A DNA stretch of 12,843 bases, from positions 1 through 12,843 of the forward strand of contig CALMOL010000319.1 in assembly GCA_937871685.1 (NCBI GenBank), read 5' to 3'. Within the stretch, counting starts at the first letter, position 1. Every line of letters starts with the position of its first letter. Positions 1 through 6,812 of this stretch are shown here, piece by piece. The position numbers were made by a program, and so were the translations under genes. The stretch comes from an uncultured Verrucomicrobiota bacterium. GTDB taxonomy: Bacteria > Verrucomicrobiota > Verrucomicrobiia > Chthoniobacterales > SZAS-18. The notes under the pieces were generated by a model. That model did no database searches and was not told where the DNA came from. It worked only from the letters and a program-made list of their open reading frames with translations.

Positions 1-200
1 CGACGCGGCACTACGTGTGTGCGACCAGGTAGCTCGGTGAGCCCACGCGTGTCGCGGAGCGACGCCTGCCGGTAGCCGGGGGTTTCCAACCCCCGGACCC
101 CGCCCCCACGCCAGCCGCGTCGCGGAGCGACGCTTGCCGAAGGCTTGGGCGCAAGGACGGGGCGAGCCTGCCGCAGGCGTCGCTCCGCGACGCACCGAGA
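1..200. repeat. Cluster of REP-like palindromic repeats
   Basis: Three copies of a 17-base palindromic unit lie here. GCGTCGCGGAGCGACGC is at 117-133, a copy with one mismatch is at 49-65, and the reverse-complement form GCGTCGCTCCGCGACGC is at 177-193. Each folds into a 7-bp stem with a 3-base loop. Between the first two, 76-96 forms a perfect 9-bp hairpin (CCGGGGGTT, loop TCC, AACCCCCGG), and 167-177 (CCTGCCGCAGG) is a further small palindrome. Inverted copies and hairpins in non-coding DNA are the hallmark of REP/BIME-type elements, which are often spread by REP-associated transposases. No such transposase gene is visible here. The open frames through this block are by-products of the repeats. 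Confidence 0.75.
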
Positions 201-204
201 TTCT

Positions 205-512
205 TTTCCGATTGGAAGCCCAACACGCCCTCCGTCAGGACGATGGCAAAGTTGAGCGTCTGGACGGTGGAAAGCCGTCGAGGTATGCGCGCGCCCGCGC
301 CATTCCACGATCCACTGGCGGTTCGGGGCGGTGCCGACGGTGTTGGTGTAGATGCCGCCTCCGGTGGTGCTGAGATCGAGATCGTCCCAATACGGCAGGA
401 GCGCGATCGCGCTGGGCCAGAGGGTCGCGGCTGGCAGGTTCGTGTTGGCAAAAACGGACTGCCCGCCGTTGGGGACGAGGAACAAGTATCCGTTGGTCGC
501 AGCGCGGAACGA
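205..512 (-). pseudogene. Frameshifted relic of a beta-rich 'YWDDL' secreted-protein module
   Basis: Read on the minus strand, one frame gives a run from about 510 down to 275 that includes NGYLFLVPNGGQSVFANTNL, ALLPYWDDLDLST and APNRQWIVEWRG. A different frame then continues from about 268 with TVQTLNFAIVLTEGVLGF. As I recall the family, this order (a 'NG...FG' strand, 'YWDDL', 'NRxFxVEWR', then 'F.VxLxEG') is one beta-sandwich module found repeatedly in large secreted proteins of Verrucomicrobiota and relatives. The module is therefore intact in order but needs at least one frame change to be read, and it stops at about 205 where the palindromic repeats begin. No start codon belongs to it. 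I infer a decayed gene. A sequencing indel could explain one frame change but not the abrupt end in repeats. Confidence 0.6.
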
Positions 513-513
513 C

Positions 514-677
514 CGTCGGGCACGTAGCCGGCGATGATCGAGGCGTTGAGCTGGCCGTGGCCGCCGCGCCCGGTGCCGGCGTCGGCGCCGGCGTTGCCAT
601 AGGTCACGCGATAGGCGACCCGCGAACCGAAGATCGGGTTCTTGTTGCCGTTGAATCCGTAGTCGATGCCTGGGAAA
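514..677 (-). pseudogene. Relic fragment resembling the His-block region of a subtilisin-like (S8) protease
   Basis: On the minus strand a short stretch reads FPGIDYGFNGNKNP, then SRVAYRVTYGNAG, then GRGGHGQLNASIIAGYVPDG. The GHG...xASIIAG pattern matches the active-site histidine block of subtilases (consensus HGTxVAxxIAG), and the preceding GID could be a remnant of the aspartate block. No serine block (GTSxAxP) is seen, and the reading frame carries no signal peptide. The fragment runs straight into the neighbouring YWDDL module in another frame at about 508-514, so the two look fused by deletion or are both pieces of one large decayed secreted protease. Assignment to S8 rests on one motif and is tentative. 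Confidence 0.4.
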
Positions 678-917
678 GCCAGCGCGCGAGCGCCGTGAGG
701 CTTGGTGCATGACGCTGGCTTAGGTCGCCCTCGCAGAGACTCGCGGCCCTTGCGTGAAGCCCACAAGAAGAACTGATTCTCCACTCTAGATGGTGATCCA
801 AGCCAGTGAGCCCTCACCAGAATCGGCCGGGCCTTGGACGGCCAGAAGGATCCCTTGAACGCCTCCCCGAGGCCAGTTGCCACGATGGCCTGAGGCTACC
901 TCGACACCTGCTCACGG
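678..917. other. Non-coding stretch, nothing recognised
   Basis: A minus-strand frame is open through here and continues into the protease-like relic. However, its sequence upstream of FPGIDYGFNG is rich in Arg, Pro and Ser, has no recognisable domain or signal peptide, and matches nothing I know. I see no plausible promoter, RNA gene or transposase. It is best treated as spacer or decayed sequence. Confidence 0.5.
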
Positions 918-1045
918 GCACCTTCCGACCTTCCCGCGGGGAGTCTAAGTGACTACGAGAAAGAAAGTCGGTAGGAAGGTGCGGGCCTCCAGAAGCGAGG
1001 CACCGAGATATTTGTTCGTAGTCACTTAGAAGTCCCCGCGGGAAG
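918..1045. repeat. Large imperfect inverted repeat with nested competing hairpin
   Basis: Arms at 930-958 and 1016-1045 are reverse complements over about 29 bases. They comprise a 13-base block (CTTCCCGCGGGGA) and a 15-base block (TCTAAGTGACTACGA), separated by a one-base length difference. The loop is 57 bases. A second pairing, 918-929 (GCACCTTCCGAC) with 971-982 (GTAGGAAGGTGC, 11 of 12 paired), encloses the left arm, so the two structures cannot form together. The arms are long and well kept for DNA with no gene in it. This would suit the ends of a small non-autonomous element (MITE-like) or a repeat spread in the genome. I do not recognise a known family and see no clear target-site duplication. 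Confidence 0.65.
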
Positions 1046-1176
1046 TTCCAGACTGGCTCCAGGGACGTTCGCGAGCCTCCCTTCGAGCGCTTGGCGATCA
1101 CGTTGGCACTGCCAGCTCACCTGCCGCCTGCTTGGTCGCGTGCTTCGGTGTCGAAGTCGTTCGGAATATGCGATGC

Positions 1177-1249
1177 GAAAAAGCCGACGAGGACGTGAAT
1201 GGCGTCTTTGCCTCCGGCGCCTACGCCACCATCGGCCTCGGCAGCATCG
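1177..1249 (+). pseudogene. Relic of an M36 (fungalysin-type) metallopeptidase
   Basis: The translation KADEDVNGVFASGAYATIGL matches residues 564-580 of the intact M36 peptidase later in this window (ADEDVAGVYAAGAYVTL). By my count 12 of 17 residues and 42 of 51 bases are identical over 1183-1233. That segment lies just after the third zinc-ligand region in the intact enzyme. Nothing recognisable as M36 stands before or after it, and the sequence changes frame near 1245. It is therefore a short remnant of a second, divergent M36 gene, or a recombined piece of one. A codon-for-codon match at this level is hard to explain by chance. Confidence 0.6.
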
Positions 1250-1339
1250 GTCTCCATCCCGGCGGGCGCGAGCATCCCGGTCACCATCAACTATCCGATC
1301 CTGACTGGAGGTCCGCAGCCTGAAAAGGGGTTGGGATAG
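1238..1339 (+). pseudogene. C-terminal tail remnant of an unidentified beta-rich protein
   Basis: In a frame different from the M36 relic, this reads ASVSIPAGASIPVTINYPIL followed by TGGPQPEKGLG and a TAG stop at 1337-1339. 'SIPAGASIPVTI'-like strands are typical of edge strands in immunoglobulin-like or calx-beta modules at the end of secreted proteins. There is no start codon or upstream domain in this frame. It may be the 3' end of the gene whose M36 segment lies directly upstream, after an internal deletion that shifted the frame. Confidence 0.35.
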
Positions 1340-1655
1340 AACTCATGACAATGATAGGGGTCAGGCGAGAACATCGAACACTTCGCTTCTGACGCGCGCT
1401 GTCGCGAGGGCGCAGGGTCGGCCGGGCCAGCCCAGGCACGAGGCAGGCCCAACGCGACCGCTCCGTCACGCCGGCTACTGGGCCGGGGCGGACCTCTCGG
1501 CGGCTTCGCCGCGTGTGACGGACGCCCCCGGCAGCCGGCGCGCCGTCGCTGGCGGGCCTTCGTGCGGCGGGCGCTCGGCGGCACGCGCCCCGCCTTGCCC
1601 CCATGCTCGGCGATACGCGGTCGCGTCGCCGTCCAACTCGACCCCAAATCCCGCC
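1340..1655. other. GC-rich non-coding region with inverted repeats
   Basis: No convincing gene is present. Open frames occur on both strands but their translations are runs of Arg, Ala and Pro without domains. An 8-base inverted repeat, TCCGTCAC at 1462-1469 and GTGACGGA at 1515-1522, brackets a GC-rich core. The core ends in a small hairpin, GCGGC-TTC-GCCGC, at 1500-1512. The composition recalls the repeat cluster at the left edge of the window, but I found no exact shared unit longer than a few bases. Confidence 0.45.
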
Positions 1656-2289
1656 CTGTCTCCCTCCAAGATCAAGCTCGACCTGCGCTCGTTCTCCATC
1701 CCGGAGAAAATTCAATTCGCCCGCGCTGTCCACAAGCAGCTTACCGGCGATGCCGCCGCGTTTTCCCACCCCCGACCCGACCCCTGCCGCGCTGAGCGAT
1801 GCCGCCAAGACCTTGGAAAACGCGGCCGCCGATGCGCTCACGAAGCGCCAGGTGGCCAAGGCCGCCACCGCCATGCAGGATGAGAAGGAGAGCGAGCTGG
1901 ACGACGTGCTCACGCGCCTGGCCAGCCATGTGGAGGACAAGAGCCTGGGCGACGACGCCAAGATCGAGACCGCTGGATTCAACGTGCGCCAGCCCGCCGC
2001 CCGCCACACCGCCGAGCTGGCCGCGCCTGCCGCCGTGTCCGCCACGCAGGGGGACCACGCGGGCGAAATCGACCTCGCCTGGGACCGCGTGCCCCGCGCC
2101 AAGAGCTATCTCACCCAGCGGACGCTGGACCCCGCCGCCGCCAGCGGCTGGCCGGGCGCCTATGTGAGCACCAAGAGCCAAGTCACCGTGCCCGGCCTGG
2201 AAGGCGGCAAGAAATACTGGTTCCGCGTGAAGGCCGTGGGCACCACGGAGGGCGCGTGGAGCAATCCGGTGGCCCGCGTGGCCGGCTGA
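1656..2289 (+). pseudogene. Fibronectin type III domain protein, frameshifted and lacking a normal start
   Basis: A continuous homologue-like protein can be read only by joining two frames. The N-terminal part (SPSKIKLDLRSFSIPEKIQF, then ARAVHKQLTGDAAA) is in one frame. The rest (FPTPDPTPAALSDAAKTLEN to the TGA at 2287-2289) is in the next. The join falls in a run of four T (1761-1764), and removing one T restores a 210-residue protein. The second half has an alpha-helical, Ala/Lys/Glu-rich segment and then a fibronectin-III-like domain with GEIDLAWDRVPRAKSY and GLEGGKKYWFRVKAVG. I recall small proteins of this layout in Verrucomicrobiota; their function is unknown to me. The natural start would be at 1656, where the codon is CTG; no ATG or GTG lies close in that frame. 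An ATG at 1750 could give a 179-residue product. The cause is either a true pseudogene or a homopolymer sequencing error. Confidence 0.7.
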
Positions 2290-2575
2290 CCCGGCGCCAT
2301 CCTCGCGCCGCCGCGGCTTGTAAAATCGGCCGCCGGGGAAAGTCCGGGGCTTCGCCACGCAGGCGCGAAGGGCATGAAGCCGGGGAGAGCTTTCGCTGCC
2401 GATCCCGCGTGGCCGGCCCGCGGGGGTCATGAATGGGAAACGAGATCAGATGGCTGGGCGAAGCAGGCTTTCGCTTCGGCCGGGGTGTCGCCGCCGCGGC
2501 TTGGAGTCGAATCTGATTGACAGAAGCGGGGTTTCTCGACATTTCGGGCACTTCGCGCTCCCCAGCTTCTCTCCC
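2290..2575. other. Intergenic region upstream of the M36 peptidase
   Basis: No gene is seen in these 286 bases. A short stem, CTTCGC at 2350-2355 with GCGAAG at 2365-2370, and two copies of CCGGGG flanking AAAGT (around 2334-2349) give the left half some structure. CGCCGCGGCTTG occurs twice, near 2310 and near 2491. The right end holds a possible promoter for the downstream peptidase. The peptidase frame is open back to 2429, but that leader looks like a chance extension because a clean signal peptide begins at 2576. Confidence 0.5.
2517..2545 (+). promoter_or_regulatory. Possible sigma70-type promoter for the M36 peptidase gene
   Basis: TTGACA at 2517-2522 matches the -35 consensus exactly. 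Seventeen bases further on, CATTTC (2540-2545) would be the -10 and is a poor match to TATAAT. Transcription would then begin around 2552, leaving a leader of about 25 bases before the ATG at 2576. The perfect -35 in a GC-rich background and the spacing favour it; the weak -10 argues for caution. Confidence 0.3.
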
Positions 2576-5500
2576 ATGCGTTTCCCTGCCATCTCGTTCG
2601 TGCGCCGCACCGCGGCTGCCTTGCTCCTCCTCGCGCTGCTGCCCGGCAGCGTTGCCTTCGCTCAATTTGCGCCAATCAACGCCGGCAAGGATCCTCGCGG
2701 CTTGCGCCGCACCTTTGAAAACTACGACCTGCGCGTTTCCGATCCGGACGAGCCCGCCGCCAAGGCTTCCATCCGCGCCGCCTACCGGGCGCGCCAGACG
2801 GCTCCGTCCGCGGAGGCGCTCGCCAGCAGCATGGCCGCCGCTCGCGCGGCGCTCAAGGCGCGCGTCCCGACTCTCCAGGTGGAGCTGAACCTCGCCGGCC
2901 GCGTGCCCGAGGCCGTGGGCGTGTCCGGCGCCGATGCCTTCCTCACCGCGCCCTCCTCCGCCGCGCGCGAGGGGATCGCGCGAGACTTCCTCACCCGCGA
3001 GGCGGCCGTGTATGGCCTGAGCGCCGCGGAGGTCGCGGCGCTGGTGAAGTTCACCGACTACGCGAACCCGGCGGGCAACATGGCGTGGGTGGAATTCCGC
3101 CAGGATGTGCTGGGCATCCCCGTCTTCCAGGGCACGATCCGGGCCGGCTTCACCGCGACGGGCGCGCTGGCGCGCACGACCGGCAATCTCGTGCCCGGCA
3201 TCGACGCCACCACGCTTTCCGCCAAGCCCGGCCTGACGGCCGCCGAGGCCATCGTGAAGGCCGCCGCCACGGTGAACGTGTTTGTCGATCCGGCGAACCT
3301 CAAGGCAACCCGCGCCGAGCAGGATGGCCGCGTCAACATCCTCGCCGGCGGCCCCTTTGACCAGGACACCCGCGCCGAGCTGGTGTGGTTCCCCGTCGAG
3401 CCGGGCGTGGTGGTGCTCGCGTGGTCCATGTGCCTCGTGCGACCGATCGATTCTTATTACATCCTTGTGGACGCCAATGACGGCACGCTGCTGTGGCGCA
3501 AGAACATCACGCAGTATCAGACCCAGCCGGTCACCTACAGCGTCTATACTTCGGACAGCCCGGCGCCGCTCTCGCCCACCAACGCCACCCCCGGCTCCGG
3601 CATCCAGGGCACCGCGGTCCCGCGCACGTCGGTCACGCTGATCGCCGACGACATCAACGCTTCCCCACTGGGCTGGATCACCGACGGCGGCAACGCCACC
3701 ATCGGCAACAACGTGACGGCCGGCCTGGACATCTCCGCGCCCGACGGGGTGGACAGCAACGTCACCGGCTCGGGCCCGCGCGTGTTCGACTTCCCCTACA
3801 ATCCGCCGCCGACCCTCGCCGGCGGCACCGGGAGCGGCACCCCCACCGACGCGAATTTCCGCAACGGCATCGTCACCAACCTCTTCTTCTGGACCAACCG
3901 CTACCACGACCGCCTGTGGCAGCTCGGCTTCACCGAGGCGGCGGGCAACTTCCAGACCGACAACTTCGGCCGCGGCGGCGTGGGTGGTGACGCCGTGAAA
4001 GCCCAATCACAGGACTACGCCGGCACCAACAACGCCAACTTCCTCACCCAGCCCGACGGCACCCCCGGACGCATGCGGATGTATCTGTTCACCGCCCCCA
4101 GCCCGCAGCGGGACGGCTCGATTGATGGCGACGTGTTCATCCACGAGATGACCCACGGCACCTCCAACCGCCTCCATGCCAATGCCTCCGGCCTCACCAC
4201 CCAGCCCTCGGTCAGCATGGGCGAGGGCTGGTCGGACTTCTACGCGCGCTGCATCCTCGCCACCGCCGACGAGGACGTGGCCGGCGTGTATGCCGCCGGC
4301 GCCTACGTCACGCTCAACCTCACGGCCAGCCTCGGCACGGACAACTACTACTACGGCATCCGCCGCTTCCCCTACGCGGTGAAGTTCACCGTGGGGCCCA
4401 ACGGCAAGCCGCACAATCCGCTCACGCTGGCCGACATCGACTCGGCCAAGATCAATCTCACCGACGGCGCCTACGCGCCCTCGGCCACCTTCGCCGCCAA
4501 CCCCGCCTCCGAGGTGCACAACGCCGGCGAGGTGTGGTGCATGATGCTGCTGGAGATCCGCGCCCGCCTCATCAGCCGCCTCGGCTTCGCGGCGGGCAAC
4601 CAGCGCGCCCTGCAGATCGTCACCGACGCGATGAAGCTGGACGTGGCCAGCCCGACCTTCATCCAAGCTCGTGATTCCGTGATCGCCGCCGCCAACGCCG
4701 GCGTGGGCGGCGCGGCTGACGCGAGTGACGCGCGCATCGGCTTCGCCCTCCGCGGCGCCGGCCAGGGCGCCACCTCCACTAATCCCGCTTACAACCCGAA
4801 TACAAACCCGACCATCACCGTGACGGAGTCCTTCGTCCTCGACCTCATTCTGGGCACGATCGCCTTCTCCGATTCCCTGGGGAACAACAATGGTTCGGCG
4901 GACCCCGGCGAAGACTTGGTCTTCACGGTTCCGGTCACCAATCCGACCGGTGCCGCCATCTCGCCGGTCACCGTTTCCCTGGGCAACTACACCGCCAGCT
5001 ACGGCTCCATCGCCGCCGGCGCCACGAGCAACGGCACGCTGAGCTATCGCGTTCCGGCCGGCACCCCCTGCGGCACGCTGCTCACGCTGACGTTCTCGCT
5101 GACCAGCCCCTCCGGCACCACCACGGTGAATTATCCCCTGCGCATCGGAACGCCAGTCACGACCGTCCTGCAGAACTTCGACGGCGTCACTCCGCCCGCG
5201 CTGCCCGCCGGCTGGACCACCACTACGGCCGCGGCTTCCGGCGGCATCGCTGGCACGCCGTGGATTACCACCACCGCGAATCCGGTGGATGCGCCCAACA
5301 GCGCCTTCTCGCCGGACCTCGCCGGCAGCGGCGCCGGCGGCGAGGCCTCGCTCGTCTCCCCCGCCATCCCCATCCCGGCCAGCGGCGCGAACCTTTCCTT
5401 CCGGCACCGCTGGGCCTTTGAGAGCGCCACCACCTTCTACGACGGCGGCGTGCTGGAGATCGCCATTCCCAGCGTAAACGGTGGTGCCTTCCAGGACATC

Positions 5501-6154
5501 CTCACGGCCGGCGGCACCTTCGCGCAGGGCGGCTACACCGGAAGCCTCGTGTCCACGCCGGCCCAGAATCCCATCGGCGGCCGTCAAGCCTTCACCGGCA
5601 CCTCCGCCGCGATCACCACGGTCGTCTCGCTGCCTGCCGCGGCCAACGGCCAGAGCGTGCAGTTCCGCTGGCGCCTGGGCTTTGATCAGTCGGTCGCCGC
5701 CACCGGCTGGAACGTGGATACGATTGCGCTCGTCACCTACAGCTGTGCAACCATCGACACCGACGGCGACGGCATCCCCGACGGCTACGAGGCCGCCAAC
5801 GGGCTGAATCCCACGAATGCCGCCGACGCCGCGCTGGACTCGGACGGCGACGGCCAGACCAACCTGCAGGAATACCTCGCCGGCACCGACCCGCGCGTGC
5901 CCTCAAGCGTGCTGCGCGCCAGCGTGAATCGCCCCGCCGGGGGCAACCCGGTCATCTCCTTCTCGAGCGTGAATGGACGCACCTATGTGGTCGAGTCCAA
6001 GGACGACCTCACCACGGTGACGTGGACCCCTGTGCAGGTCAGCCCTGGGGTGACGACGCTGACCGGCACCGGCGCGGTCTTGTCGGTGACGGATACCACG
6101 CCCAGCGCCGGCACCACGCAGCGCTTCTACCGCGCTCGCCTCACCGGGCCTTGA
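2576..6154 (+). CDS. Secreted M36 (fungalysin-type) zinc metallopeptidase with C-terminal adhesion modules
   Basis: This 1192-residue protein begins with a signal peptide (RR, then a Leu/Ala core, probable cleavage AFA|Q after residue 29). The propeptide, about residues 30-315, contains an FTP/PepSY-like section (WVEFRQDVLGIPVFQG near 171). The M36 catalytic domain carries HEMTH at 523-527 (two zinc ligands and the general base Glu524) and the third ligand Glu550 in GEGWSD, all intact. C-terminal modules follow. About 755-860 is an Ig-like 'DLILGTI...GSADPGE' domain, and about 865-1055 is a MAM-like 'choice-of-anchor J' type fold (NFDGVTPPALPAGW). Thrombospondin-3-like calcium repeats (DTDGDGIPDGYE, DSDGDGQTNLQEY) lie at 1061-1106, and the last 85 residues form a beta domain (YVVESKDDL, FYRARL). 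The enzyme should be exported through Sec, activated by propeptide removal and used to degrade extracellular protein. The ATG at 2576 is chosen because it opens the signal peptide. No sorting tail such as PEP-CTERM is seen. Confidence 0.95.
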   Translation: MRFPAISFVRRTAAALLLLALLPGSVAFAQFAPINAGKDPRGLRRTFENYDLRVSDPDEPAAKASIRAAYRARQTAPSAEALASSMAAARAALKARVPTLQVELNLAGRVPEAVGVSGADAFLTAPSSAAREGIARDFLTREAAVYGLSAAEVAALVKFTDYANPAGNMAWVEFRQDVLGIPVFQGTIRAGFTATGALARTTGNLVPGIDATTLSAKPGLTAAEAIVKAAATVNVFVDPANLKATRAEQDGRVNILAGGPFDQDTRAELVWFPVEPGVVVLAWSMCLVRPIDSYYILVDANDGTLLWRKNITQYQTQPVTYSVYTSDSPAPLSPTNATPGSGIQGTAVPRTSVTLIADDINASPLGWITDGGNATIGNNVTAGLDISAPDGVDSNVTGSGPRVFDFPYNPPPTLAGGTGSGTPTDANFRNGIVTNLFFWTNRYHDRLWQLGFTEAAGNFQTDNFGRGGVGGDAVKAQSQDYAGTNNANFLTQPDGTPGRMRMYLFTAPSPQRDGSIDGDVFIHEMTHGTSNRLHANASGLTTQPSVSMGEGWSDFYARCILATADEDVAGVYAAGAYVTLNLTASLGTDNYYYGIRRFPYAVKFTVGPNGKPHNPLTLADIDSAKINLTDGAYAPSATFAANPASEVHNAGEVWCMMLLEIRARLISRLGFAAGNQRALQIVTDAMKLDVASPTFIQARDSVIAAANAGVGGAADASDARIGFALRGAGQGATSTNPAYNPNTNPTITVTESFVLDLILGTIAFSDSLGNNNGSADPGEDLVFTVPVTNPTGAAISPVTVSLGNYTASYGSIAAGATSNGTLSYRVPAGTPCGTLLTLTFSLTSPSGTTTVNYPLRIGTPVTTVLQNFDGVTPPALPAGWTTTTAAASGGIAGTPWITTTANPVDAPNSAFSPDLAGSGAGGEASLVSPAIPIPASGANLSFRHRWAFESATTFYDGGVLEIAIPSVNGGAFQDILTAGGTFAQGGYTGSLVSTPAQNPIGGRQAFTGTSAAITTVVSLPAAANGQSVQFRWRLGFDQSVAATGWNVDTIALVTYSCATIDTDGDGIPDGYEAANGLNPTNAADAALDSDGDGQTNLQEYLAGTDPRVPSSVLRASVNRPAGGNPVISFSSVNGRTYVVESKDDLTTVTWTPVQVSPGVTTLTGTGAVLSVTDTTPSAGTTQRFYRARLTGP

Positions 6155-6170
6155 TCCGGTTGCTTTCCTT

Positions 6171-6202
6171 CCCTGCCGCGGGTGAGATTGCTCGCGGCAG
6201 GG
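6171..6202. terminator. Hairpin between convergent genes, probable bidirectional terminator
   Basis: CCCTGCCGCG (6171-6180) and CGCGGCAGGG (6193-6202) form a perfect 10-bp GC-rich stem with a 12-base loop. The stem lies 16 bases after the M36 peptidase stop and 17 bases beyond the stop of the convergent lipoprotein gene. On both sides short TTTCC/GGAAA runs follow but there is no long U-tract, so termination may not be of the classic intrinsic type. Confidence 0.6.
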
Positions 6203-6219
6203 GATCGGAAAGTCCGACG

Positions 6220-6801
6220 TCACTTCCCCGTCGGCGTGGGCGTGATCGTGGGCAGCGGCACCTCGCGCAGCGTCTTGGTGAAGAGTTCGCGCACCATCTT
6301 CTCGTCTGCGTCGTTGGGGTCCACCTCGGCGGAGATCGTCACCCAGCGGCGGCGGTTGGTGTTGAAAAGGTAGGTCAGCCGGCGGTGCGCGGGCGGCCTG
6401 GCCTCGGAGTTCACGTGGCGGGTGTGGCGGAAGATCGTTCCCTTCAAGCCGGAGTCCGCGGTGAACTCCTCGCGCGTGAGCGAGCCGGGGTCGGCCAGCA
6501 CGTCACGCTCGAAAGCCGCGCGGATCTCCTTCTCGGCCGGCTCGGCCGAGGGGCCTGGCCCGAGGATGCGCGCGGTGATCATCGCGCCGCCGCGCGTGAG
6601 CGTCGGCTGGGACACGTCCTGCCGCCATTCCTTGGCGAGCCGGGAGGTATCCACTTGGATCCAGTCGCCCCCCGGCGTCAGCTCCAGGCCCGTGCCCTGG
6701 AAGATCACCGGCGCCGTGACCGCCGCCGAGGAGAGCGGCCGCTTGCAGGCCGGGAGGAGGAGCAGCGAGAGCGCGCTGGCGAAGGGGAGGAAACGGCGCA
6801 T
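6220..6801 (-). CDS. Predicted small lipoprotein of unknown function
   Basis: The protein has 193 residues and begins MRRFLPFASALSLLLLPAC, a charged start and hydrophobic core ending in a lipobox-like LPAC with Cys19 as the lipidation site. Proline at -2 is unusual but tolerated. The mature part has GTGLELTPGGDWIQVD, a middle section with LTRGGAMITARILG, and a C-terminal section (RRLTYLFNTNRRRWVTISAE) ending in a Thr/Pro tail. The size and strand pattern resemble small periplasmic 'DUF' lipoproteins that carry a PsbP/Mog1-like alpha-beta fold, but I cannot name the family. The frame is open further upstream to 6864; that extension is translation of the heptamer repeats, so the ATG at 6801 is preferred. 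It is divergent from mgtE across a 164-base region and convergent with the M36 peptidase gene. Confidence 0.75.
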   Translation of the reverse strand: MRRFLPFASALSLLLLPACKRPLSSAAVTAPVIFQGTGLELTPGGDWIQVDTSRLAKEWRQDVSQPTLTRGGAMITARILGPGPSAEPAEKEIRAAFERDVLADPGSLTREEFTADSGLKGTIFRHTRHVNSEARPPAHRRLTYLFNTNRRRWVTISAEVDPNDADEKMVRELFTKTLREVPLPTITPTPTGK

Positions 6802-6812
6802 CGGGGCAAACG

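Noticed and set aside
11..883. A single 290-codon minus-strand open frame as one gene.
   Set aside because: It crosses the repeat cluster, and its middle is out of frame with the recognisable YWDDL motifs. Only short parts of it resemble protein.
930..1045. A 26-codon minus-strand frame (GTG start, TTNKYLGASLLEARTFLPTF...) exactly spanning the inverted repeat.
   Set aside because: The arms contain GTGACTACGA on one side and its complement on the other, so a GTG start and TAG stop arise automatically from the symmetry. There is no ribosome site or domain.
2330..2533. GGGGAAAGTCCGGGG near 2334-2349 and ACAGAAGCGGGGTTTC near 2520-2535 resemble segments of bacterial RNase P RNA.
   Set aside because: The span is only about 200 bases, and the conserved interior (such as AGAGCAAACC-like and GGGTGCC-like blocks) is missing. 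The likeness is short and GC-driven.
2183..5587. Very long minus-strand open frames opposite the M36 peptidase gene (to 607 codons).
   Set aside because: Their translations are Gly/Arg/Val/His-rich shadows produced by the strong third-position GC of the real gene; no domains.
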